Shown in pieces: positions 1 through 7,591 of a stretch of 51,779 bases of DNA; the first letter of the stretch is position 1; each line of letters opens with the position of its first letter. This DNA is from Lachnospiraceae bacterium (GTDB taxonomy: Bacteria > Bacillota > Clostridia > Lachnospirales > Lachnospiraceae), in the NCBI GenBank assembly GCA_016281605.1, contig JAEEJA010000062.1, positions 1 to 51,779 on the forward strand, given 5' to 3'. The position numbers and the translations under genes were made by a program. The notes below the pieces were generated by a model. The model ran no database searches and was not told the DNA's origin. It saw only the letters and a list, made by a program, of their open reading frames with translations.

Positions 1-660
1 AGTGTAAGTATCACGAAGGTCAAGCAAGAGAACATTGTATCCTCTCTCCTTTAAAAAACCTGAGTGAAGATCAAAAAGCTCTCCCTTAGGGTCCGTCATA
101 ATCATTGAACTTCCTGCACTTGTTGCACCCAGAAGCTGAATCATAGGATTTATAAAGGTTGTTGTCTTACCGGAACCTGTAGCACCTATAATAAGCGAAT
201 GTGCTCCGGGAAGGAAGTTAATCTCAAGCATATTTTTCCTGTTGAGTACCGCACGTACCGGTATACCATCCTTCTTGGTTTCGATAAGCTTATTATAATC
301 AAAACCCGGAAAATAGCTATCTCTTTCCTTTTCTGTAAGAAATCTGCTGTTTTCAAGCGAGCCTTGCACAACATCTGCCTTTCCTCCCTTTCCAAGCAAG
401 CCCCTACCGTTATTGGATAACATGGAATCCATATGGTTGCTTGAAAGCATATATAGAAGCCCAACCACTGCAGTTCCTATAATTCCTATCAGCCAGGTTT
501 TGGGTGAAAGGAGAAGACTGAAGTCATAAGTCATGCTCTTTCCCTTAATAATCATAGGAAAGTTTATCGCTAAAGACCTAAAAACAAAGCCGATAATAAG
601 AGCGATTATTACGCCCATAGCAATATATATTGCATTTTTCTTCCATCCATCAAGCTTCAT
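1..660 (-). CDS. VirD4/TraG-type T4SS coupling ATPase (5' part, runs off the left edge)
   Basis: Type IV coupling protein, which hands DNA or protein substrates to a type IV secretion channel at the cytoplasmic membrane. Only the first 220 codons are in the window; the rest lies beyond base 1. Two N-terminal hydrophobic segments (about residues 10-36 and 55-72) are followed by a Walker A motif GATGSGKTT near residues 159-167 and by TDPKGEL about 30 residues later, a signature of VirD4/TraG proteins. The start is the ATG at 660. The gene follows a secreted-protein gene and a pilin-like gene on the same strand, which fits a conjugation or secretion locus. Whether that locus is an integrative element cannot be judged because no relaxase or integrase is visible. 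Confidence 0.85.
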   Translation of the reverse strand, partial: MKLDGWKKNAIYIAMGVIIALIIGFVFRSLAINFPMIIKGKSMTYDFSLLLSPKTWLIGIIGTAVVGLLYMLSSNHMDSMLSNNGRGLLGKGGKADVVQGSLENSRFLTEKERDSYFPGFDYNKLIETKKDGIPVRAVLNRKNMLEINFLPGAHSLIIGATGSGKTTTFINPMIQLLGATSAGSSMIMTDPKGELFDLHSGFLKERGYNVLLLDLRDTYT

Positions 661-700
661 AATTGTCTAATCCTTTCTAAATAATATAATTATAATAGTT

Positions 701-2734
701 TTAATATAATGGTGCAGTAGTATTGATATTATGCTCTTTTCCTGCGATATAGTACTTCTCAACATCTCCAAAGTTTTTAAGATTATAGTAATCAAAAATA
801 GAGGCTGTTTTCTCATTTATTATAGCAGGAATGGCTTGACTCTTATCTTTGCTTTTATTATCGAGATACGAAGAAGCGTCATATATACCAAATCTATAAT
901 AACTCATCTTTTCCAAATACTCTTTTGATTTACCTATTACAGGCGCGGTAATTACACCCTTATTATTATAAGCAGCCTTCTGCGCATCTTCTAAAAACAG
1001 TCGGATATCTAATTCATTGCTCTGATTTGAGTCCATCGCTTTAAAAGCCGGAACTATAGCATCGGTCTTTTCTAAAGATTTATCGGTAATACTTACCTTT
1101 TTGTTTAGAAATACACCTCTGTTTGACCTGTTTACACCTGCATAAAAAACAGCATCCTTTCTGTTTTCTATACTGCTTGAAGGGTCCATAGCTCCATATG
1201 TATTTGCAAATAATCCGTAATTAACAACATTTGAATTGTTTAAAAGAAGAAGATTTGGTTCAATATCATTTGAATATGTGTCAAATCCCATGTGTTTATC
1301 AGAAAGAGAAAAAAGCTTTCCGCCCGGCATAATGATTATATTACCGCCGTTACAATATATTTTACCCTCATCTGTAGCCGTATAAGGTGATATACAACCT
1401 CCGTCTTTTATAATTATGGTTCCCTCGTTATAGATAGTTCCGTTATTTAAAAGGTCACCCTCTACAGAAAGGACTCCACCTTTCTCAATCTTTATGGTGC
1501 TTTTTTCAGGTAAGACTATACCTTCGCTTTTGGAAGTATTTCCATTTTCATCTGTAAACACAGAATTTCTTACCGGATAAAGAGTATCCTTCTTTATGGT
1601 TAAAACTCCTCCTGCACCTGTTGTCTTATCTCCACCTTCACCCTTTATGGTTGAGAATACATGTTGCTCTCCTACATAAAGTCCATATTCTATCTGGCAC
1701 CCCTCTTCGTTTCTTGGTTGAGTAGAGTACTTTATATGATTACCCATCATATCCAATCCTGTAAGAAAATAACCACCCTTCCAGTAAAAAGTGGACCAGT
1801 TATCGACTTTAGTCGGGGCAGCTATAATATTCCATATATAAGAATCCTCTCCAAGAAATGGCTCTAGCATGAATCTGTTTCCTGCATTCAAATCATTATC
1901 ATGATCTGAAGTTCTTACAAACATATAGGGTTCTCCGCGCTCTCCATCATTATCTGTTGTAGCTGCACAATATAAGTAATAAGTCTTTTCGTTACCTCTG
2001 TTACTTCCTATATCGAGGTATGACATATCTTCAGGATTATCCTTTGCTGACGGCTTACATAAGGCTATTTCGTAGGTTTTGCGGTCGTTAACCCTAGTAT
2101 CGTTTTGTTTTAAAAAGAGTACGCCCATACATCCGCCTGTAGTAAAGAATCGTTTTTGTAAAAAACATTCTTTTTGATTATTTAGCATTTCCCCATCGGA
2201 ATCATTTAGAAGGTAAACAGTTCTGTATTGATCATACTTATCATCATGACTAATCAGGTTATTACCGTATACAAACTCCGGTACAGCAGGAAACTCGGTA
2301 TTATCACTTCTGGTATCCGACTTTCTGAATATGTGCTTTTTATCTCCATATATGGATATAAAACCGGTTGGGTTATTAAAGTTTCCGGAATACCTTACAA
2401 ACATAGAAGGATGATACTTATTATCTCCGTAATACTTATCAACATTCTTTCCATCAACTCTATTCCACTCCCAGAAGGATATACGTCCATTATCATCCTT
2501 CAGTATTTCAGTTTCCTTCTGACTATCGTCCTTTTTTTTCTTGGAATTTTCATCAAGCTCCACATCTTCTGTACTATTTGTACCTGAAGTACCGGCAGGT
2601 GTCGGAGATGCTGCATGCGTAGCATCATAATTAAATGATACCCCGGATAGAAAAACGCCAAAAGCCAAAGCAAGGCACGCGCCCCTTCTTGCTTTGGTCC
2701 CGGAAAGTATGTAATTAAGTCCCTTTTTTCGCAT
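701..2734 (-). CDS. Large secreted protein of unknown function in the T4SS-like locus
   Basis: Not recognised as a named family. The 677-residue product starts with a basic stretch and a hydrophobic segment (about residues 15-42, ending near ATHAASP), a credible Sec signal peptide, followed by a low-complexity Ser/Thr/Lys/Glu linker. The middle is rich in aromatic and acidic residues. Around residues 380-500 short repeated units such as GVLSVEGDLLNNGTI and IYNEGTIIIKDGG look like beta-solenoid rungs. No sortase motif or C-terminal membrane anchor is seen. The ATG at 2734 is chosen over an in-frame start at 2746 because GGAGG lies 6 bases before it. The gene sits between the pilin and coupling-protein genes, so a surface or substrate role in secretion is possible but unproven. 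Confidence 0.7.
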   Translation of the reverse strand: MRKKGLNYILSGTKARRGACLALAFGVFLSGVSFNYDATHAASPTPAGTSGTNSTEDVELDENSKKKKDDSQKETEILKDDNGRISFWEWNRVDGKNVDKYYGDNKYHPSMFVRYSGNFNNPTGFISIYGDKKHIFRKSDTRSDNTEFPAVPEFVYGNNLISHDDKYDQYRTVYLLNDSDGEMLNNQKECFLQKRFFTTGGCMGVLFLKQNDTRVNDRKTYEIALCKPSAKDNPEDMSYLDIGSNRGNEKTYYLYCAATTDNDGERGEPYMFVRTSDHDNDLNAGNRFMLEPFLGEDSYIWNIIAAPTKVDNWSTFYWKGGYFLTGLDMMGNHIKYSTQPRNEEGCQIEYGLYVGEQHVFSTIKGEGGDKTTGAGGVLTIKKDTLYPVRNSVFTDENGNTSKSEGIVLPEKSTIKIEKGGVLSVEGDLLNNGTIYNEGTIIIKDGGCISPYTATDEGKIYCNGGNIIIMPGGKLFSLSDKHMGFDTYSNDIEPNLLLLNNSNVVNYGLFANTYGAMDPSSSIENRKDAVFYAGVNRSNRGVFLNKKVSITDKSLEKTDAIVPAFKAMDSNQSNELDIRLFLEDAQKAAYNNKGVITAPVIGKSKEYLEKMSYYRFGIYDASSYLDNKSKDKSQAIPAIINEKTASIFDYYNLKNFGDVEKYYIAGKEHNINTTAPLY

Positions 2735-2810
2735 GTCTACCTCCATTCAATCACTACAAACACTTTAACCGATTTATTATATCATAACAAAAAATCAATG
2801 TGTATACTTT

Positions 2811-2845
2811 TTTTAAAAAAGCCCGAAGTACAATATCCTTCGGGC
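2811..2845 (-). terminator. Intrinsic terminator after the pilin gene
   Basis: Read on the minus strand, GCCCGAAG and CTTCGGGC form a perfect 8-bp stem with a 9-base loop, followed directly by a run of T. It lies 37 bases past the pilin stop, so most pilin transcripts should end here, giving a short, separately controlled pilin message. Confidence 0.9.
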
Positions 2846-2881
2846 TGTGATTTTATTAATCCAAAACTTTTTTAATACTAC

Positions 2882-3328
2882 TTAAGGCTTAGCTGTTGCT
2901 GTAGTTGTCGACTTAGCTGTCTTACTTGAATTGTTCATCCACTCTGTAAGAGGCTTGATACTAAGTCTAAGTGCAACGATGAGTACGAAGATAAGTACGA
3001 ACCCGATGATAGCATTCTTAAGAGCCTGCTTTCTCTTTTCTCTTTCCTGTGGCTCTTCTGCTGTTGCATACTTAACACCAAGGAAGATACAAAAGATTGC
3101 TCCACCTGCACCAACCAATGCCATAAGAGGTGTGATAAATGAGTTAATCAAATCAACGATAGGCTTAACTACACCATTCAAATTAGCTCCTGCTGCTGAT
3201 GCAAAGTTGCAATGTGCGAGAATTGAGAACAATGCCAAAAATGCAAATGCAGAAACCTTCTCTCCGACTGACATAGCCTTAAAAGACTTGTAAACACCCT
3301 TTACCTTGTTCATAACTTTAGTTTTCAT
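2882..3328 (-). CDS. VirB2/TrbC-like pilin or T4SS membrane subunit
   Basis: A 148-residue protein with a basic N-terminus, a signal-like hydrophobic segment ending near FASAAGA (about residue 47), and two further membrane segments (about 62-86 and 108-125) separated by a charged loop with AEEPQEREKRKQAL. This two-helix layout after a cleavable leader is that of VirB2/TrbC pilins in Gram-positive conjugation systems. A Thr/Ala-rich tail ends the protein. AAGGAGG stands 8 bases before the ATG. The gene has its own promoter region with tandem repeats upstream and a strong terminator downstream, consistent with high, separately regulated expression of a structural subunit. The family call comes from architecture, not alignment. 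Confidence 0.7.
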   Translation of the reverse strand: MKTKVMNKVKGVYKSFKAMSVGEKVSAFAFLALFSILAHCNFASAAGANLNGVVKPIVDLINSFITPLMALVGAGGAIFCIFLGVKYATAEEPQEREKRKQALKNAIIGFVLIFVLIVALRLSIKPLTEWMNNSSKTAKSTTTATAKP

Positions 3329-3386
3329 GTTTAAATTCCTCCTTAAGATTATTTAAAACCTTTATTATTTACTTTTTTGCAAGCTC

Positions 3387-3423
3387 ATTATAACAAAGTA
3401 AGTGTAACAAAAGCGTAACAAAA
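3387..3423 (-). promoter_or_regulatory. Pilin promoter with two 11-bp tandem activator repeats
   Basis: On the plus strand GTGTAACAAAA (3402-3412) and GCGTAACAAAA (3413-3423) are adjacent direct repeats. Nine bases closer to the pilin gene is ATTATA (3387-3392), a perfect TATAAT -10 box on the minus strand. No consensus -35 box lies 17 bases from it. Tandem repeats with 11-bp phasing just upstream of a -10 box are the known layout of SARP-type activator sites. A SARP-family response regulator is encoded 2 kb away at 5462-6271. Confidence 0.6.
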
Positions 3424-3466
3424 AAGCGATTTTTTGAAATTTTTTTTATAATTCATTTTTACTATC

Positions 3467-3493
3467 CAAAAACACTGTAATTACAGCACTTTT
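3467..3493 (-). terminator. Possible weak terminator after the histidine-kinase gene
   Basis: The palindrome CTGTAATTACAG (3475-3486) starts just past the kinase stop and is followed on the minus strand by TG and five T. The stem is short and AT-rich, so it may be only partly effective. Confidence 0.35.
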
Positions 3494-4697
3494 ACATCTT
3501 AGGAATATAAATAGATGCCTTAGTTTCTCCAAAACCGTTTTCAATTTCAAGTCTTCCGTTACAAAGTAACCTAAGTCTTTCCGCAACATTCTTTGTTCCT
3601 ACACTTTTATGTTTTTTCTGGGTTTGAAGATCTGCACTTCTTCCATGTCCATTGTCAGTAACCCTTATAACTATATACCCTTTCTCCTCAAATGATTGTA
3701 TTGTTATTTTTTCTCCCTCACTACTCATACCTATACCGTACTGCACAGCGTTTTCTACCAAAGGTTGTAGTGAAAGCGCAGGAAGCGAAAAGTCAGTAAC
3801 CTTAAAATCCTTTACAACATCAAACTTCTTTGATACTGAAACTCTCGAAAGATTTAAGTAAAGATCCACATGGTCCATCTCTTTTTCAAATGGAATCATG
3901 CCGCTTTCTGTAAGAGATTCAAAGTTACTCCTTAAAAATGCCGAAAAATCATATATCGCCTGTCTTACATCCGACCCCTCTTCACTTAAAAGCGCTATCT
4001 GTTGAAGTGAATTGTATATAAAATGAGGATGTATCTGTTCCATCAAAAGAGAAACCTTACTCTCCGATAATTCCATACGCTTATTTATCAGCTCTTTTTC
4101 TATATCCGCCTGATATCCAAAGAAAACGATAACAAGCATAACTGTCTCTCCAAATCCCATGATACTGTATCTGCCGTCGATCATTCCAAATAAAGATGCT
4201 GCAATAGGAAAGCATGCACCTATCAAGAAACTAAGACTGTCAACTATATTTTTAGAAGACATAAGAAGCATAATTATAATAATTACATACTGTATAAAAA
4301 AAGCTGTCCATGTCAAAAATCCGTTTACATCGTACATAATAAACATTACTACGAGAAGGGCAATACCGGATTGAAGCTTCAACCAAAAGGCACCATCCCA
4401 CTTTTTTTCGCTTTCTCTTTCAGTTTCTATAAAGTACATGCTAAATATAGGTGCCATCAGAGAAAAGAAACTTTTAGAACATATATAAGCATATTTTGAT
4501 CCAATCATACCACTCATTGTCTCATTATCAGCCATTATATAAGTTGTTACACCGCCCATAACCAAACATACACATGTTATAAACCATATAAGACGAATAT
4601 TATACAATCGGGTTTTTAAGGCTGATACCAAAACTATTATAAGGAAAATCATTGATATCATAGTATTGGTAATATTAATGCTTTCTATTATTTGCAC
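3492..4697 (-). CDS. LytS/YesM-type sensor histidine kinase
   Basis: A 401-residue sensor kinase. Several hydrophobic helices fill residues 10-195 as a membrane sensor domain. The His_kinase core has QIHPHFIYNSLQQ (phospho-acceptor probably His225 of the PHF triad), then an HATPase domain with QPLVENAVQYG (N box, about 311-321) and TDNGHG (about 347-352). The position usually held by Asn in the family motif NPHF is His here. Translation starts with GTG at 4697, preceded by AGGAGGG; the stop of the upstream gene overlaps this ribosome site. It forms an operon with the membrane protein (11-base gap) and the response regulator, and should phosphorylate that regulator. Confidence 0.88.
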   Translation of the reverse strand: MQIIESINITNTMISMIFLIIVLVSALKTRLYNIRLIWFITCVCLVMGGVTTYIMADNETMSGMIGSKYAYICSKSFFSLMAPIFSMYFIETERESEKKWDGAFWLKLQSGIALLVVMFIMYDVNGFLTWTAFFIQYVIIIIMLLMSSKNIVDSLSFLIGACFPIAASLFGMIDGRYSIMGFGETVMLVIVFFGYQADIEKELINKRMELSESKVSLLMEQIHPHFIYNSLQQIALLSEEGSDVRQAIYDFSAFLRSNFESLTESGMIPFEKEMDHVDLYLNLSRVSVSKKFDVVKDFKVTDFSLPALSLQPLVENAVQYGIGMSSEGEKITIQSFEEKGYIVIRVTDNGHGRSADLQTQKKHKSVGTKNVAERLRLLCNGRLEIENGFGETKASIYIPKM

Positions 4698-4708
4698 CTG
4701 ACACCCTC

Positions 4709-5446
4709 CTACATGTTATTGTAATGATATAAATAATACTCCTGACATACAAGGGAGCTCTTAACATATATCTTCCAACCTATCACCATATGCCATAAAA
4801 ACAGCATTATGGATATACCAAGATAAACAATCAAAACTATGGACGCCCTTTGAGTATGACTAAATATTATAAGATTCTTAGCATCCATGGCAATAGTCAC
4901 TACACAGCTGGAAAGATAAAAAATCACCTTTAATATACTTAATACCATCCAGTTTTTCTTATTGCTCTCGCATGTCTTTTCCATGGCTTTATTTCCAATT
5001 TTTTGGCTTATATCCCGCATTCCAATAATCAAAAAATAAACTCCTGTTATAATAAAGATTTCAGGAACCACAAAAAAAAGATAAGCTAAAATCTTAACTG
5101 CTATATGATTTTGTGTGATATCCTTTACCCAGAACAAAACCTGCGAAATCATCATAAATAAAAAATACAAGATAAGACAAAGCCATGAGTACTTAAACCA
5201 TTTTGTAACTTCACTCAAAGCATATAGACACACCAGAATAATCAATACACAAATATAATTTGCAAAAAAAATAAACGAAACAAAACCACCGAGTACAGAA
5301 TATATATTCTCATGCTGTACATTAGAGTTAAAGGAAACACTTATAATTATAAATGTTATCACTATAAGTATAGGAAGTGCACAAAACATCCCAAGCATAG
5401 CTCGCGGCAGGGTTCGAAGCGCTTTATAATTTAATTCAGAAGTCAT
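4709..5446 (-). CDS. Polytopic membrane protein between kinase and regulator genes
   Basis: Not recognised. The 245-residue product has about six hydrophobic segments (roughly residues 17-38, 55-78, 88-107, 120-142, 168-186 and 200-222) and no catalytic motif. It lies between the response-regulator gene (15 bases upstream) and the histidine-kinase gene (11 bases downstream) in one tight operon. It may be an accessory sensor subunit or an effector of the signalling system; position is the only evidence. Confidence 0.7.
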   Translation of the reverse strand: MTSELNYKALRTLPRAMLGMFCALPILIVITFIIISVSFNSNVQHENIYSVLGGFVSFIFFANYICVLIILVCLYALSEVTKWFKYSWLCLILYFLFMMISQVLFWVKDITQNHIAVKILAYLFFVVPEIFIITGVYFLIIGMRDISQKIGNKAMEKTCESNKKNWMVLSILKVIFYLSSCVVTIAMDAKNLIIFSHTQRASIVLIVYLGISIMLFLWHMVIGWKIYVKSSLVCQEYYLYHYNNM

Positions 5447-5461
5447 ATATATTCTCCAATA

Positions 5462-6271
5462 TTAATAATAATAGTCATCCGGTTTCATGCGAAGCTCTCC
5501 CAATGTCATCTCAGCCCATGAGTATTGTGTCATATACTCTCCTTTAAAGCTGTTGATAGCATAGCTGTCACCGCTCAAATAATCATAATAATCACAATCA
5601 ACTTTAGAGCAGTCAATACCGTTGGCATTCCAACCTTTAACTATCACATCACCTGCTCCGATTTTCTCTAAATCCTTACGAAGCTTAGACATAAATACTC
5701 TAAGCTGGCTTTTTAAAGCACTGTCCTGCTTCCTGTCTTCAAAGATAATCCCCAGTATTTCATTAGCTGAGCACAGAGCTCCTCTCCTGTCAACCATGTA
5801 TGCCAAAACCTCTTTACTCCTGCTCCTTTGAAATGTAACGGGGTGATCATCCTTATCAAAGACCTCAAAATTACCAAAACACTGAATCCTAAGTAACCCT
5901 GTTCTCTTCTTTTCTACAGGAAACCTTAGATTCTCAAGTTCTGTCTGTAAAGCCTCTTTGGTAACAGGCTTTAATACAAATCCACTGGGATGCAGCTTTA
6001 ATGATTGAAGCGCAAATCTTTCATGCCCCGTAACAAAAACTATATTGGTATTGGGCGAAACCTTCTTTATTTCCATGGAAAGCTCTAACCCGGACATACC
6101 CGGCATCTCTATATCAAGCCAAGCTACATCAACGTGCTCCTTCTTTAAATATTTAAGAGCACCCTCTACATCACTAAAGTCTTTATGGGTCCCTTCCGGA
6201 TCAATTTCTTTCATCATTTTTACGATTTCTTCCGATACTTCAACCTGATCATCTACCGATATGGTAATCAT
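5462..6271 (-). CDS. Response regulator with SARP-type (REC-wHTH-BTAD) output
   Basis: Receiver domain at residues 1-115 with phospho-acceptor Asp53 (WLDIEMPG), Thr81 (VTGH) and Lys101 (LKPV). From about residue 125 it carries a winged helix of the OmpR/SARP kind (LLRIQCFGNFEVF, then SALKSQLRVFMSKLRKDLEK), with a short bacterial-activator-like tail. This REC-wHTH-BTAD order is that of the SAPR/SARP-family regulators of Clostridia. The ATG at 6271 is preferred to the longer frame from 6295 because GGAGG stands 7 bases before it. It is the cognate partner of the kinase at 3492-4697 by operon structure, and the tandem repeats at 3402-3423 are its most likely target. Confidence 0.88.
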   Translation of the reverse strand: MITISVDDQVEVSEEIVKMMKEIDPEGTHKDFSDVEGALKYLKKEHVDVAWLDIEMPGMSGLELSMEIKKVSPNTNIVFVTGHERFALQSLKLHPSGFVLKPVTKEALQTELENLRFPVEKKRTGLLRIQCFGNFEVFDKDDHPVTFQRSRSKEVLAYMVDRRGALCSANEILGIIFEDRKQDSALKSQLRVFMSKLRKDLEKIGAGDVIVKGWNANGIDCSKVDCDYYDYLSGDSYAINSFKGEYMTQYSWAEMTLGELRMKPDDYYY

Positions 6272-6295
6272 AATTTTCCTCCTATCATACATCAT

Positions 6296-7486
6296 TTAAT
6301 GAAATACATTGCCACCAATATTTATTCCGTTTATACCATGCTCTTTTGCATACCAAGCAGCTTTAAAATAAAAATTCGGTATATTTCTTTTACCGGCAAG
6401 CACATCTCTAGCCGCTTTAAAGCAGGATGAAGCCGGTCCTCTTGCCATGATAACTGCATGCCTTCCTGTATGAGCTGGTTCAAACTGATAAGGTGCATAT
6501 ATAACACCTTCTATGGTATTGGGGAATCTGTCACTTTGAACTCTGTTCATGATAACACTTCCCACTGCTATCATACCCGGATAACTTACACTTCCTGCCT
6601 CTGCTTCAATCATGGCAGCCAGTAAAGTGAGTTCTGAATCTGTGTATTCATAAGGATCCTTGTAATAATAATCCGTACCGGTCGTTCCTTCTTGATACTC
6701 CACCTGACTTACGCTGCCATCATAGGCTTTATGTTCAAGTAAAGACCTTTCTCTTGCTTCCATAAGGTCAATCTCTATGGATAGTCTTTCAGAAAAAGCC
6801 TTTGCATTTTTTGCATTCTTTTTTGCGGCATTTACCAGTTCGGTGAGCTCCTCTATTTTTATCTCCATGCCGCCTTTATCGACTCTTAAGTCATTTAATT
6901 CATTCTCTTTTTCTGCCTTTTTTTCTTCAAGTTCACTTAAAGCTATCAATCTTTCTTCCTGAAGGGAAAACATATCACTGTAGCTTTCTATCAGTTCTTC
7001 TAAGTTTGACTCTATATCATTTATATATTCCTGTACATTCAGAAAATCCAAAAAGGACTCTGACTTTAGTAAAAGAAGTATAATCTTTCTGTCCTCTTCC
7101 CCCTCATACATCATCCTTATACTGTTGTAAATTTCATCCTTTGTGGTAAGTATTAAGTCTTCGAGCTTTACATTTTCCTGCTCTAGATCCTCTATCTGTT
7201 TCTCATAGTCGGCTACCTCTTTGGCAACATCCTCGATTTTAGTTGCTTCTGCTATAAGATTATTATTGATATTTATTATTTCCTGGGCAAATATACTGGC
7301 TGTTTTCATGTATGACTCTTCATCATTTTTTGATTTTTCATATTCACGATTAAGATCTAAATCCGAAACATTTTTGCCGTCCGAACCTCGGACATTAAAA
7401 ACAGACACACAAATAACAGCTAGAAGCATTAACAAACTAACTCTTTTGATAGTATGAATTTTTAAGTTGTTTTTTTTCTTTTTCAT
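6296..7486 (-). CDS. Cell wall hydrolase: coiled coil plus SleB/CwlJ domain
   Basis: A 396-residue exported enzyme. An N-terminal membrane or signal segment (about residues 15-32) is followed by a long coiled coil (about 50-260) resembling the PcsB/CwlO regulatory coil, including SFLDFLN. The C-terminal 120 residues match the SleB/CwlJ hydrolase_2 fold: LLAAMIEAEAGS with the catalytic-type Glu, GMIAVGSVIMNRV, YQFEPA and the ending IGGNVFH. It should cut peptidoglycan. As the first gene of the operon with the two-component system and next to a pilin gene, it could open the wall for a secretion apparatus. The ATG at 7486 is preferred to the GTG at 7495 because AGGTG lies 7 bases before it. Confidence 0.85.
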   Translation of the reverse strand: MKKKKNNLKIHTIKRVSLLMLLAVICVSVFNVRGSDGKNVSDLDLNREYEKSKNDEESYMKTASIFAQEIININNNLIAEATKIEDVAKEVADYEKQIEDLEQENVKLEDLILTTKDEIYNSIRMMYEGEEDRKIILLLLKSESFLDFLNVQEYINDIESNLEELIESYSDMFSLQEERLIALSELEEKKAEKENELNDLRVDKGGMEIKIEELTELVNAAKKNAKNAKAFSERLSIEIDLMEARERSLLEHKAYDGSVSQVEYQEGTTGTDYYYKDPYEYTDSELTLLAAMIEAEAGSVSYPGMIAVGSVIMNRVQSDRFPNTIEGVIYAPYQFEPAHTGRHAVIMARGPASSCFKAARDVLAGKRNIPNFYFKAAWYAKEHGINGINIGGNVFH

Positions 7487-7506
7487 AGAAAGCACCTAAC
7501 AGTAAA

Positions 7507-7561
7507 GCATCCGTTTTGTATAGATTATGCCGTAATCCGGCAAGCAATACAAAACGGATGC
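7507..7561 (-). terminator. Nested hairpin between xylB and the wall-hydrolase gene
   Basis: Arms 7507-7521 and 7547-7561 are a perfect 15-bp inverted repeat. Inside the loop TGCCG and CGGCA form a second stem. The T run after it is weak. It lies 31 bases past the xylB stop and probably ends that transcript or marks the operon boundary. Confidence 0.55.
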
Positions 7562-7591
7562 AACGTGTATCATCTCTTATAAGCCGGACAA

